DNA from: Cubamyces lactineus | Lineage: Eukaryota; Basidiomycota; Agaricomycetes; Polyporales; Polyporaceae | Length of the DNA: 64,000 nucleotides | NCBI GenBank assembly: GCA_022376465.1 | Contig: JACDTU010000007.1 | Location: forward strand, 992,001 to 1,056,000 | Direction of reading: 5' to 3' | Part shown: piece after piece, positions 31,917-44,131 of the stretch | Layout of the letters: the number at the start of each line of letters is the position of its first letter | Numbering within the stretch: the stretch's first letter is position 1 | Notes under the pieces: model-generated | What the model was told of the DNA's origin: nothing | Seen by the model: the letters and a program-made list of their open reading frames with translations, nothing else | Databases searched by the model: none | Position numbers and translations under genes: made by a program

Positions 31917-32295
31917 TTGCTATTCCCGTCGCTGACTCGAGTATAGCAATTTCTGATGTTCTGTGAGTACACGCAGCATGTTTGAACGTGATAGATAGGC
32001 GATGGTGCCGCAGTGTTCAGGATTGTTGATATACAGTAGCGTCCCAACTACCAATGTGGATGGACGTCTCTTGAACTCAATACAGTACTTACTTCGGCAA
32101 ACGCCGCAGACACAAGGCGCCTGTGGGCGCTTGACCGGCAGCAAGCTTGCGTGAACATTTCGGATCGGACGCCTCCCACCCTCAGCCTCTTCCTCTCCCT
32201 CTCACCATCACGACCAGCTAGCTATCCCGAACTAAAGGAGGACAACACATTTGCGGGTGTATACGCGGACCAACTCCGCCAACGGATCCGTTTTC

Positions 32296-33859
32296 ATGCT
32301 CTCGTCGCTCAGGAGGAATGGGTTGGTGGATAGGTTCGTCGTGTATCTGCATGTGTGTGCTCCCCGCTTGAGCCTGTGATTCACAACGGCACCTTTCTCT
32401 TACATAGCCGCGCGGTGACAAGACATCATCGGATAGCTGTTGCAGTCAACCACAATTCGCGACACATATATCTCTCAGCGTGCGCACTGAATGGGCCGTC
32501 ATGTAGAGCATCTGCAGTGATTGCCCACAAGCCCTTCGGTGCTCGCTATTTGTCCACCAACTCCCCTGCGACGACCGAATCGCCCTCCAAGGAGCCTCCG
32601 CACGTAGTCTCTGGCACATCCGCGCGAAAACCCAAGGTTGAGCTCCGTCCGGGGCCCGTCAAGCCGCCGAAGACGACCTCGGAAACGATTCCCGCCGCTG
32701 CCGCCTCATCAAGTTCGGAACACAGCCCTTCAACGTCCTCCTCGACCTCATCCTCTGCCGCGCATTCTACACATCATGGACCTGTCCATACTGTCATTGA
32801 AGTGGCGAAGGAGGACTACCAGGAGGCGTCGAAGCATGGAATCCTTGCGCCCCCGCCGGAGAACGCGTCCTGGGCAGGGCGGCTCTTCCACCAGGCGAAA
32901 GAGCTTTTTGTACGGTGCCCATGATTCTCCGCGCCGTGCTCTGATGAACTCCTTTGCTTCGTAGAAATTCTACTGGAATGGCGTGAAGCTCATTAACACC
33001 CACCGCGTTCGCGTCCGCGCCATTAATGCGCGCGTGAAGGCCGGTGGCGCTCCGCTTTCGAGATGGGAGTCGCGTTTCATCGCAAACTACAAACGGGATG
33101 CGCTCAAGTGAGTGACTCGGGACTCCATCCCCGCGTTTGCCGGAGCTTGGATGGAACTGACCATGTATCAGGCTCATTCCCTTTGCTCTCATCATCATCA
33201 TCGCGGAAGAGGCGATTCCCCTCGTCGTCATCTACACTCCTTTCCTCCTCCCCTCCACGTGTCTCCTTCCCTCACAGAAGGAGCGCATAGATGCCAAACG
33301 TCGCGAGAAGCAGCGGACGTTCGCCGAGTCGATGAAGTCCGACTTCGAGAACGTGTACAACCGCGCCCTCGCCCAGCCCGACGCTGGCGTAGACGCGCTG
33401 CTAGACCGAGTTGCACTCGTGTCGTATAACGGGTATGCATCCCGCACGTTTCAGCAACATGGGTTTGCGTTACTTAATACGTGTGTAGCTTGATGTCGCT
33501 GTCGACGTTTGGCCCTCCCCCTATGCGGCTCCGACGGATCAAGAAGCACCTAAAAGCCATCGCTGCGGACGACGCCTTGATTGCACGTGAAGGTGCCGGG
33601 GAGAGGCTCTCAGCTGAGGAGCTTCGCGAGGCGCTCGAAGAGCGCGGAATGTACGTGCCCTCCTTGTTGAGCCTCGAGTTTGCTTTGCTGATAGTCTCAT
33701 GCTTCAATCATTAGCGTCACGGAGGGCTTGACGACGGATGCCATGCGTGCACGGCTTCGTTGGTGGATCTCGCAGACGAGCGAGGCGAGCAATGACGACC
33801 CGGTCAAGACGCGCGTTCTCCTCGTCGCACGCAACGTGATTGGCAAGCACGACGCGTAG
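32296..33859 (+). CDS. LETM1-domain mitochondrial inner-membrane protein
   Basis: LETM1/Mdm38-family proteins act at the inner mitochondrial membrane in cation/proton exchange and in contact with mitoribosomes. Exons: 32296-32333, 32408-32909, 32965-33107, 33172-33432, 33489-33650 and 33715-33859; 416 residues with consistent phases. The start MLSSLRRNGLVDR and the Arg/Ser/His-rich leader look like a mitochondrial targeting sequence. A Ser/Thr-rich linker follows, then KFYWNGVKLINTHRVRVRAI and a hydrophobic span (LIPFALIIIIAEEAIPLVVI) with the LETM1-typical embedded acidic pair. The ribosome-binding-like part has GPPPMRLRRIKKHLKAIAAD and LSAEELREALEERGI. It is much shorter than full LETM1/Mdm38 and lacks an evident EF-hand, so it is more likely a LETM1-domain paralogue than the main exchanger. 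The first donor is GTTCGT. Confidence 0.85.
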
Positions 33860-34168
33860 ACGATATGGTAGACAGGTTCGACCTCTAGACGGACGCGGCT
33901 GGACCACGAGGTGCCTACGTGATCGCAGGGCACGACGACGGTACTTACTACGTATTATTGTAAACGGCGGGTTAATCGCGGTGTATTCATTCACAGCTCA
34001 GCTTCAATCCACATACACACCCCACACATTCCTTCTCTGCACACTAATCACAACTACTTCCGCTCAATACATCATACACGCAGAGGTCGGAGGTTTGGAA
34101 GAGGGTTATCACATTACTCGCTACAAAATCTGGGTAATCGCTACAGGTACACGCTGGAAGATACATTC
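33860..34168. other. Convergent 3' flanks of the LETM1-like gene and SKI3
   Basis: 309 bases between two stop codons facing each other. No gene seen. Confidence 0.5.
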
Positions 34169-37100
34169 TTACTGTGCGCCGCGACTGCGAACGTATGCCA
34201 ACGCCTCCCATCCCTGCTTGTCCCATGGCGAGAGCATGACGCCCTTCTGCGCCAACCTGATCGCCTCGGACACCGTCAAGCCGTCGCCGCCCTCGACAGA
34301 AAGTGCGATGGCATGCAGTGCCAGGGATGCGCGCAGCTCCGCGAAGTCGCTTTGGGTTTGCGCGGATCCGCCGAGGATGGCGAGCGCCGCGGCGCTCTGG
34401 CCGTTGCGGAGAGTGAGCGACGCGAGTTCGCGCCGGACGTCTGTCCGCTCGGGTTCGGTATATACGGCTTTCTGAGCGACTGAGAGAGCTTGCTTCGCGT
34501 CTCCCTGTGAACAGAACGGAAAGGCATTGTTAGTCAAGTTCATGTGAGTTGGGGGAAGGAAAGACATACCTGACCGAGATGGTGCTGCACAAGCAGGTAC
34601 GTCACGTCCCGTTCGGGGTCGCGTTCATGTCGCTGATCGATGGGTAAGGAGACGACCTCGGACAGAGCAGCGTCCACAAGACCATCGTCGTCTGTCAGTA
34701 TGCCCATTCCCGCAAGAGTGTTGATGGCCATCAGGTTTTCGGGGTCGTATTCGATGCTATCGCGGCTGTCAGCTTTGCGGCCCAAGGCCCTGACACACCA
34801 GGGACATACCTCTGCAGGAGCTGTGTCTTCGCAGACTCTTTGGCCTCGTCGGTCCCTATCGCCCATAACGTCTGAGCGAGCAATACCACGACATGTCCAC
34901 GAATGACAGGATGGTCTGCCGCAGTAACCATCGCCGCCTCAAACAGCCCCAATGCCTCGGCGAGCTGGCCCAACTTGAAGTGCGCGAGGCCGGAGCCGAA
35001 CTGGCACTGCGCCAGCAGCACCTTCACGTCCGCCTCTACCCCCTCCTCTGCAGGCTGTTCGGGCAGCAGTCCGGTCGCGACCTGGTACGACTCGAGCGCA
35101 CCCTCGTAGTCCGCCGTAGCAAGCCGCAGGCGGGCGAGGTTCACGTGCGCGATTGTGAAATGCCTCTCAATGACGGGATCCTCCGTCTCCTCGTATGCTG
35201 CCTCGAGCACGGTGATTGCTCGGCCGATGAGGTCGATCCCGAGAGCGACGTGCCCCACGCGCTCGCAGACGAGACCGAACAGATGGAGCGCGGCGGCGTC
35301 CCGTGGGCGTTGCTTGCAGAAGCGGTCCAGCACGAAGAAGGCGGGGAGGAACGCCTCGGCCGAAGCGGCGCGAGACTTGCTCGATATTTCATTGACCTTC
35401 TTGAAGAGACGTGTAGCGTACTCGAGATCTGCTTCGGGCTGTATCACGTTAGCGGAACCTGGCGAGCACAAGTCGATCGGAATACTTACTACAGTGGCTG
35501 TCAAGATAGTCGCATGCTCAAACAAAGCTCGCGCTTCCCTGCCATGGCTGTTCGCTGTCGCGACAAGGCCCTGACCTACCCATGCAAGGGCATAGTCGGG
35601 ATCGAGTGTCTGCGCCTTGTAGAATGCCTCGTTCGCGAGCTCCGCATCCTCGTGGTGTAGATAGAAAAGTCCAAGGTTTGTCCACGTCGCAGCATTCTGC
35701 GCGGTATTCAATCAGCTTCAATGTGAGACAATAGCTTCGGTCCAACGTGGGCCCGGTCGTACCTTCGAGTCCACCTCGAGGGCGCGTATGTATGCATGCT
35801 GGCAGACGCCGGGCTGAGACAGGAACGTCGCGTTGCCAAGGGCCACCCAGAATGCATCGTTGCCAGGATCGAGACGGATGGCCTCCTTGAATTGGGCGAT
35901 AGCGTGTTGCTGGGCCCGATCCCGTTTTGCGCCATCTGAGGTCCGCCTGGCGAACGTCGAGAGGGCGGAACCGAGATCGTAGAATGCAGACCCTTTTGCG
36001 GCGTCACTGATAGCTCCTAGCGTGAGCCGATAGTCGTACGCTGCAAGGGCAACCTCCAGTGCTAGCAAGGACAGGTCATTCGTCTGTTCGGTAGTGAGAG
36101 GGTAGGAAATGATGTCGGTGAGGCCCTTCTCGGGGTGGTCTGTGACCAACGGGATGACGCGCTCTAGGACGTCGCGTACCAGTGCGTCATCCGAAATGTC
36201 CGCGAACGCGGACAGGTGGAATAATGCATCTGCGATCGTCTTCCACGCCACACGACGGAAGCCCGAGCTGGCGTCCAAGAGATCCAGGGTGATGCTCACG
36301 GCGGAGAGGAAGGACGTCTCCGCCCTCGCAGAAAAGCCTGTCGATAGCTCGAAACGTCCCAAGTCGAGATAGCTCTGGCCTAGAGAATGGAGCACACCAA
36401 GCTCTTGCGGTCGACTGGAGAGAATCGACCGGAAGGCTCTGATGGCTTCTTCGTATAAGCCCATTTGCCTCTGCACATCTCCGATGAAATATGAAGCCAC
36501 CCAGTCCTTGGGATCCAGTTCACGAGCGTGCTCGAGAGCTTTGATTGCAGCCGCATACCGCCCGGCTCTACTATAAGCCTCACCGAGTCTTAACCACGAC
36601 ATGTGGTCATCAACGTCGGTGCGGAGAGCGATTTGGAATGCTTCAATAGCAGCAGGATAATTGCGCCGCGTCTGGGGGCGCCATCCGTCAGCATGCGGAA
36701 AAGTCTTGTCCGTTTGATTGATCCGTACCAATTCCACTGCACCAACCGCTTTCCATGCCCAGGCATTGATGGGCAGGTAGCGGCGCGAGGCCCGCGCCTC
36801 AGCACCTTCTTCTAGGCCGCCTTCGCCTTCAATGGTGCGGCGAGCCACGACTTCTACGAGGTCCCATTCGCCTTCTTCCGCAAAGCCCTCTGCAAGCCTT
36901 CGTGCCGCCTCCGCTTCGCGCGGGTCGAGTTCAAATGCTTTCTGGAAACATTTCGATGCTCGTTTGGGGTCTGGAGGGGACAGGAACTCCGAGTAGTAGA
37001 TACCCAGAGAAGTGAATGCAGGCGCAAAGTTCGAGAATCGTTTGAGGGAGGTGATGAAGTACTTGTATGCTTCTTCTCTTTGGTCGACTATGATACACAG

Positions 37101-39332
37101 TCAGTGATAAAACGGCGCACGGTGCGCGGAGCAGCTTACCACCCATATTCCAGTAACAGCGTCCGAGCTTCCACCAGCACCGAGCCTTGTCTTCTTCATG
37201 CCCTTCGACTTCTTCAAGGGTATTGATGACATCGCGTAACCCATCAGCAGCAGCCTGTAGTTCTCCTATTTGGGCCTTGCACCATGCGTGTTCCTCCTTG
37301 GCCCGACTAGCTTTATCATCATCGTCCGGATTTATTTGGACGACCTTGGCAAAGAGCTCCGCTGCGTCGCCCCATCTCTTCGCATACTGCAATACGAAAC
37401 CTCTGCAGAGTAGTGCCGTGACGTTATCAGGGTCTTCCGCCAAGACGTCGTCAATTATTCTCAAGGCGCGCGCATGGTTTTTCGGCGGGAAGAAGTGAAC
37501 GAGCGACATGGCTAGCGTGACGTTGAACGCCTTCCGAACTCTATATGATTTGCAGTTAGAGCTGACGTTGCAAGTCCAAGTCGGCCTACCTACAGTTTGA
37601 ACGACCTTCCCCAGTTCTGTTCTGCCCTGCGGAGAAGTTCGAGACCGCTTTCTGCGACCTTGATTGCGTTCTCGTAGTCCGCGTCGAGTTCGTAGAGTTG
37701 TGTAACGATTCTGTGGGCGAGCAGAGAGTCGCTCAACTCCGAGAACGTCTCCTAAAGAGGTAATGGTCAGTGACGTCGACAAGTGTTGAGTGACGAGTGA
37801 AGGGAACCAAACATACAATAATAATACCCGCGTAGTCCACGTCCGGATCAGGCTCAGCAGATTGCTCTCCCGGATCCTCCTCGCCGTCTTCTTCAGCGAG
37901 TGGGATAGCGTAGTAATCAAAGTACGCCTTCACCAGCTTCGCAAGTGTAGAAGTGGGGACAATCTGAATGAACTGCCGTAGGATTTCATAGTCGTAATCC
38001 TCTGAGAGTACTATGAGACACAGTGTTACATGCGTGCAGGACGTAGACTGACCGATCTTTTCCGCGTCCTTGCTCTCGATGAACAACGTCCAAGCCAATT
38101 CATCTGGTATCTTCAAGAAGACCATGCCACCGATGAGCTCATCCACTTCCGCAGCAAGTTTCGCCTTTGCTTCTTTCTGTGCGCCTGAAGGCGATAGGGA
38201 GAACAAATGTCGCTGCTTCATCCGAAGCAATTTCCTTTCCGTCGCGCGTCGAAGGTCGTCCGATGTGTTGGGATGCTTCATGATCTCGTCGTATAAGCGG
38301 GGTAGCTGTATACCCCTCATGAACACATTGCTAACAGGCCCAATCGGTGGAGAAACGCACCTGTGACGTTGATAGCACCTCCAATGTTACATCACGTTGA
38401 ATCTGATCTGCTGGAGGAGCATTCAGACGAGTTCTCCGTTTTGAGATCTCGCTCTGTATCACGCCCTGCTCTTCCTCCTCGTACAATGAAACAAGTTCCT
38501 CCAAAACGGGCAGGGAGTTGTGTATGGCTAACTGTATAGGCCCGATCGCGGTCGCGGTGGGATTCGTCAAATCTGGAGGAGGCAAAGTGGAGAGCACGGG
38601 ATACAGATCCGAGTCGGGCAACAGTAGAGTCAGCACTTGCGCCAACTACACTTGCAGTCATGAGTGGATGGAACTGGTGGGTCGACGGTTTGAGGCGTAC
38701 CTGCATGCGACTTCCCGTGTCCTCCTGACGTCGTAGGTCAACGAGCTTCTGAACCACTTCGGCGCATTTCGTCGCATCGTTCCTAAGCACTATGTTTCAG
38801 ACGCGAGGAAGCACCACAAAGGGACGGAAACGTACGAAGCCGCGTGCAGATGCGCTAGCTTATCCAGAACAAGGGCGTACTCTTCCCAGTCTTTCTTCTT
38901 CTCGTATAACTGGGATAAGCCCTACGCGACCGTAATAAGTGCTTAGCTCTAGAATACTCAACGCAATGCAGACACACCTGCCATGCTGAAACATGATCTG
39001 GCTTCAGTTCGATGACTTTGCGGAACGACTACGACGGAAGATGCGTTAGTAGGCGATTCCTTCTCTCAGAGCCCGAGGTAACCAGTTACTTGCTCGCTCT
39101 TCTCGAAATCCTCCAGCCGCAGATACGCAGCACCGAGGAACAAATGGCTGATTGAACACGGCATTATTATTAATCAATAGGAACGACACGCCAATCTGTG
39201 ACAGACGTACGCGTTGGGGTTGTCGGGTTCATACTCGAGTACGCCAAGGGCCGCGTCTCTCGCCTTCTCGTTCTCATTCTTGCCCAAGGCGTCCCGGGCC
39301 GTCTTGAGCTTGCTCTTGACGAACGCGGACAT
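34169..39332 (-). CDS. SKI3: Superkiller complex TPR protein Ski3 (TTC37 homologue)
   Basis: Ski3 is the TPR scaffold of the Ski2-Ski3-Ski8 complex that feeds mRNA into the cytoplasmic exosome for 3'-5' decay and quality control. The start MSAFVKSKLKTARDALGKNE and the N-terminal TPRs are typical. Exons 1-8 on the minus strand check exactly in phase: 39211-39332, 39090-39147, 38978-39028, 38836-38921, 38701-38782, 38361-38645, 38053-38305 and 37817-38010. Further exons run to a last one at 34169-34504. TPR helices recur throughout, for example NPNAHLFLGAAYLRLEDFEK, DVDDHMSWLRLGEAYSRAGR and NDAFWVALGNATFLSQPG. After about 17 short introns I estimate roughly 1,390 residues, close to yeast Ski3 (1,432). 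The intron at 38011-38052 (42 nt) is among the shortest here. Interior boundaries below 37,700 were placed by frame only. Confidence 0.9.
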
Positions 39333-40179
39333 GTCCCGGTCGCAGGACGTAGAACAAGTACAAGGAAGTGGATGCTTCTTGATGAGCTACAAGCTACCCA
39401 GTGTGGAAGCCAGGCGAACGAGAAGAGGTTGAGGGAGATGTGGTCAGTGGATGGATTCTGGGATGAAGCCGAGATGATCATGGAGGCGCCTTTGGATCTA
39501 CACATCTTATCTTATCTCGCCACTTTCATTGAAGACTTGAATGCACACACGGCGAGTGTCCAGAATCTCACATCGTTCGTTTTCATTGCAGCAACGGCCC
39601 ATACAACGCACAAGATGAAGAGACGGTCTATGGAATTGTGGAACGAGGAAGAAATGAATAGCTATATAAGAAGTAAAAAAATAATGCAGCAGGAAGTACC
39701 GGCCCTAAGTGGAGGAAGAAAGGCTCCAGAACAGAGCGCGAGGTAGTCATCATGGCAATGCAGGTGGCGTGGTGCGTGAAGGACGGATGCGGAGGGATGT
39801 GGTGGGTGTCAATGTGGTGAGGTAGTGAGGTGGTTGTGGGCAGGCGCGGCGGGATGTGCAAAGGGGGTTAAGGGTCGTGTCGTCGTTGTGAGGGCGCAAC
39901 CCACGGTGATGAGAAGGGATACGTACGGCTACGGGGCGCGCGCAACGGCCAGTATTACGGAGGCGGGATACAGTTCCGAAGGTCAGGAATGAGGGTAGGC
40001 AGTAGCGGCTAGTGGCTATGGGTACTTGGCTAGACGTGCGATGCGTGCGGTACGGTGCGGGTATAACTACTAAGACAGCGGCGAAAACGGGATAATGCAG
40101 GAATGGTCCTTGTTGAGCCAGTATGCGAATTCATGCAACGGGTGCGCGCCCCCTCTTCAGGGAAAAGGTGGAGGAAGAA
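39333..40179. other. SKI3 promoter and chitin synthase 3' flank
   Basis: About 850 nt. A plus-strand frame antisense to the SKI3 start (39198-39746) is a shadow. A short minus-strand frame (39628-39861) encodes a hydrophobic peptide with no support. No gene called. Confidence 0.45.
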
Positions 40180-43100
40180 TCAGAATCGCGACCCAGGGTC
40201 CAAGGGGCCCAATGGCCCGTACTCGTGTTTGCCCGACCGTCCGCCGCTCCGCTTCTTCGCGTGCGTCTTCCACTCGTCCGACACTGCTGAGCTGATGGCG
40301 CCCGATTCAGGTGTTGTAGGAGAGAGGGCTGTCCCCCGAGGCCCTGGTGACGTCGCGCGCGACAGAGGGGTGTACTTCGGCCCGTCGGAGAGGTTGAAGC
40401 GTGGTGCCTCTGCCAACCCGCGGCCATGAGAGGGTCGGTCGTCGAATCCGGCGTCCAGCATTGCTTCTAGATCTGAAGCAGCAACGGTCTCCGCACTCTC
40501 CAGAGCTTGAGGCATGAGGCCGATGGGTGGTGGAGGATACTGCGTGCTGTTCTCGTTGTATCCGCCTATTTGTGCACCCCACTGATCGTCTTCCGATGAT
40601 GCGACCGAGATCGTATCCGAACCATCGTACTGGCTGAGGACCTCATGACGGGCAGTGAGTTCGCCGTTCGCACCAAGGAAGGCACCCTGCATGCGTTCGA
40701 GGTCTCTCCTGCGACGCTCTTCCCGGCGGATCTTCCGGAGTCGCGAGCGTTCCCAATCCTCCCACCGACGCATTGGAACGTTGTTCACGCCCGAGGCAGC
40801 GGGTCCATCGCCATGTGCTTCACCCTTCGCTTCGCCTTCTACTTTGCTGTCATTGGAACGGTGATTCAGAAAATGCTGTTTGACACATGTTAAAGTCCAG
40901 CTTACCGAGTCTCACCCCAGGAGAAGTCGTCGAAGTGCCAGAATGCGTACACCGGGAGGACGAAGTTCCATATCGGCAGCGCCGCCAGATAGATCAACAT
41001 CCAGAAGATATAGACAACCTTCCGAGTCGTGATCAGGATCAAGATGGCAGGCAGACCGAGCACTGCAATGAGTAGAACCAGTGGGATCGCCTCCTCGAAG
41101 TTGTGTGGAGGATTGAGTGCCATGCCAATGATGAGCATGTACGTGAGCGAAATGGCGATAGGGAGCACAACAGTTCCGATGAGGTCCATGAAGACGACGA
41201 ACTGCATGCTGAAGCAGAACGTCCCACACAGGTTCCGCACCAAGACGAGCTCCATTAAGTTGTGAATGGTGGAATTGATCCATCGCCGGCGCTGGGATAG
41301 GAGAACCGCGAAGGTATCGGGTACAACAGTTCTGCACTTCGCCTGAGGAAGGAACATCATCTTGCGGTTGGGGAATGTGCGCAGAAGGATGGTGGTGAGG
41401 AAGCGATCTTCTCCGAGTAGAAGAAGGTTCTTCTCGTGCAATGTCGTGACGACGGATTGGCTGTACTCCTTGACAATCTCGGGCTTGATGATGAGAGGAA
41501 TCCAGTCATCGCCGCTCTGCTTCCGCGCCTTGAGCCTGAACATGGAGAAACACCCTGGTAAACAAGAGACACCACCAAAGACGGACTCGAAGGCCTTCGC
41601 GTTGTGGTGGGAGATGAAGTACTCGAAGACCTGAATCGCCGTCACCCACGACTGGCGTTTGTTCGCTATCCGAGTCTCGCCACAAACACCCATGATCATC
41701 TGATCATGGTGCATACAGTTGACGAGGTACTTGAGGGAGTCGGGGAACACTTTCGTATCAGCGTCGACCTAAGTCAGATTAGTCGTCAGTAAAGCTCAGA
41801 TCGTGGGCATGCAACTGTGCTCACCATGAGACAAACTTCGAAGAAATCGGGAGTGACTCCCATAAGGATATGAATCTTGCGGAAAAGATCGAAATCGAGA
41901 GGCGTCATCCTGTCGTTGTAGGTGACGCGGGAGAAGAAGTTCATCAAGATCAATTGACTGTCGCGTTTGCCACGGTTTCCCGGTTTCTTCTCAGTCGCAG
42001 CTTCAGCCTCCGTGCCGCACTTGACAATGATGACGGTCGGTGTCCGACGACCAGCGACGGCTGCACACCACAGATCAGCGACACTTGCAGTGTAACAGCG
42101 ACGAGCAAAACTCACTGTAGTGGCCTGCATACACCATAGCTCTGTTCTCTGCCTTCGCGCCAGAACCAACAGCCGTGTAGCTCATGGGTACCGGGTTGCC
42201 AAACCGCGGGTCTGCCTCGAGAAGGCTGACGCAGATGTCGGGGGTGCTGCGCTTCTCTCCCGCACCAGTGATCATGCCATCGGCAACGACGAAGAGGAGC
42301 TTGCGAGAATCGGCGTAAGACGTCAGGGAGATAGAGTCGAGTGTAGTCCGTAGAGACTCTTCGCCTTCCGAATAACATGTCACCAGACAGACGGCGAAGA
42401 GTTCTGCGCCGATCTGCGCCAGGCTCATAACCGGCGCGACGGTACCCTCGCCGTTGACGAGCGTCGAATTAGAAGACGCAAGAGAGCGAGCGCCCTTCCC
42501 GGCACCCTTCGTCAACTTCTTCCCTCCAGCCCACGGCGCTGTTCCATGCAGATTGTCGATAGAAATGTTGGCACCTTCTGGCATCACTGCAGGGCTGATA
42601 GCGGGGCGGTTCAGAGAGGAATTGTCAGGGGGACCAGCCAGCCGCGAAGACATGAACCAGTTGAAAATACAGGCCATGAAGAACCGAACAAGGACCAGAC
42701 TTAGAACGACGATCAACCCAGCATATAGGACAAGCTGGGAGATTACACAGCCCGGAGTAATCTTGTCGATATTCCCTGCGTAGTAGCGCTGCACAAGGCA
42801 TGGGACTGCCTTGCGAATGTCGGAGCGGTAGTAGAAAAGACGAGTGCCGTCCCGGCCGCTGTCACCCGGCGTCTTCTGCAGAATGGTGCGAATGGCAGCA
42901 TCGAGGTTGTCGGAGGGGATGGGGTTAGGGTGGAGTTCCATGTACGAGTTCATGTTGAGTACGGCACCGTCCAGAACGAAGTAGTTGGGCAACGCGGCAA
43001 CCTGATCCCAATCGTAGCCGACAATCAAGCTGGTGTTGACGAAACCTAGAGACTGCAGCGTGGGGGTGTCGAGCTTGCCAAGAGGACACTTGGAGGCTAT

Positions 43101-43733
43101 CGGACAAGGAGCCTCTGCAGCTGCGCGGAAGTTGAGACCATTGCAGGCTGGATATTGGCTAGCGTCGCGTTGGAAGAAGGTCGTGATGTCCGTCCCTGGA
43201 GATTGGAGGAGTTGCGTGATGTTGAGCCCGGGGGCCGATGGATACTTGGTGATATTCATCTGCCAACCCTGCACACCAAGGACCCCCGGCGTGGAGCCCT
43301 TCGATGCGAACCTGCCTACATACTGCAGCGTGTCCGGACAGAGCACCTTCTGAAAGCCGACGGTGAGGAAACCGACGATGCCACAAAGGACGATGATAAT
43401 GAAACATAGTGCGATCTTCTCCCGCCATGCCTGACGCTTTTGCTTGTCCTGGAGCCCGCCAACAGATTCAAGCAAGAAGTCGGGCGCCCAAAAGGACACG
43501 ACTCGGGAGAATATCCTCCATGCGTCAAGAGGAGGACCGTCTGAGACAGGCGCACTCGGTTTGCCTGGCAATGGCGCAGCCTGCGGCGTTATGAGCGGGA
43601 CGGGCGCAACGCTTCGCTCGGGACGAGTTAGTGTCTTCGCACGGCGGACTGTGGTCGCCGAAGGATTCAAAGCTCTTGAAGTTGGGATCGGGACGTCGGT
43701 AGGATCATACTTGGCTCGGGGGTGAGCAGACAT
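40180..43733 (-). CDS. CHS3: Class IV chitin synthase (Chs3-like)
   Basis: This is a polytopic membrane glycosyltransferase (GT2) that polymerises GlcNAc from UDP-GlcNAc into cell-wall chitin. Exons on the minus strand: 42116-43733, 41825-42060, 40906-41768 and 40180-40846; 1,127 residues, phases consistent. The N-terminus is Pro-rich and cytosolic. The [13 protein letters not shown]...AWREKIALC segment before the first span is typical of the Chs3 group, followed by an extracytoplasmic cytochrome-b5-like region and a second hydrophobic region. Catalytic hallmarks are [36 protein letters not shown] and [15 protein letters not shown], then several C-terminal spans. The cytosolic tail is rich in Arg and Glu ([15 protein letters not shown]), then Ser/Pro. 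Transit in yeast depends on Chs4-type activators; none is in this window. Confidence 0.95.
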
Positions 43734-44131
43734 GCTCTAGAGGTGTTAAAAAGGAGAGACAGGCAGCGTGGAGCACGGCGGGAAGCTGAAGGGGGAAGGA
43801 GCGTGAGGGGAACGTCGGCAGCGGCGGCGACGACGACGAGGAAGAAGGCAACGACGAGAACGCCCGTCGGTCACAGCGAGTAAGCGATTCGGAGCCTATG
43901 AATGATGTTGGAACTCCGATTACTAGAGCTTACTAGAGCCTGAACAGCCCCGAAAGGAAGAATAGATGGAAAGTGACAGGTGCACGTAAGAATCTCCACA
44001 ATGATCGCTTCCTTGTTCCTATCAATCAACAACTCCTCCGCCACTCGTGCAGATGCGGCAGTCCAAAATCTCAACCAGTACGGCTAACCAAGCACTTCCA
44101 CTCCTTCCACGCATGCAGCACGCGCTGCACA
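43734..44131. other. Divergent promoter of chitin synthase and the KAP-like phosphatase gene
   Basis: 398 nt between two start codons pointing away from each other. No ORF or RNA gene; no clear TATA element seen. Confidence 0.5.

Noticed and set aside
39198..39746. 182-codon plus-strand frame over the SKI3 start
   Set aside because: Antisense to the confirmed SKI3 first exons; no independent support.
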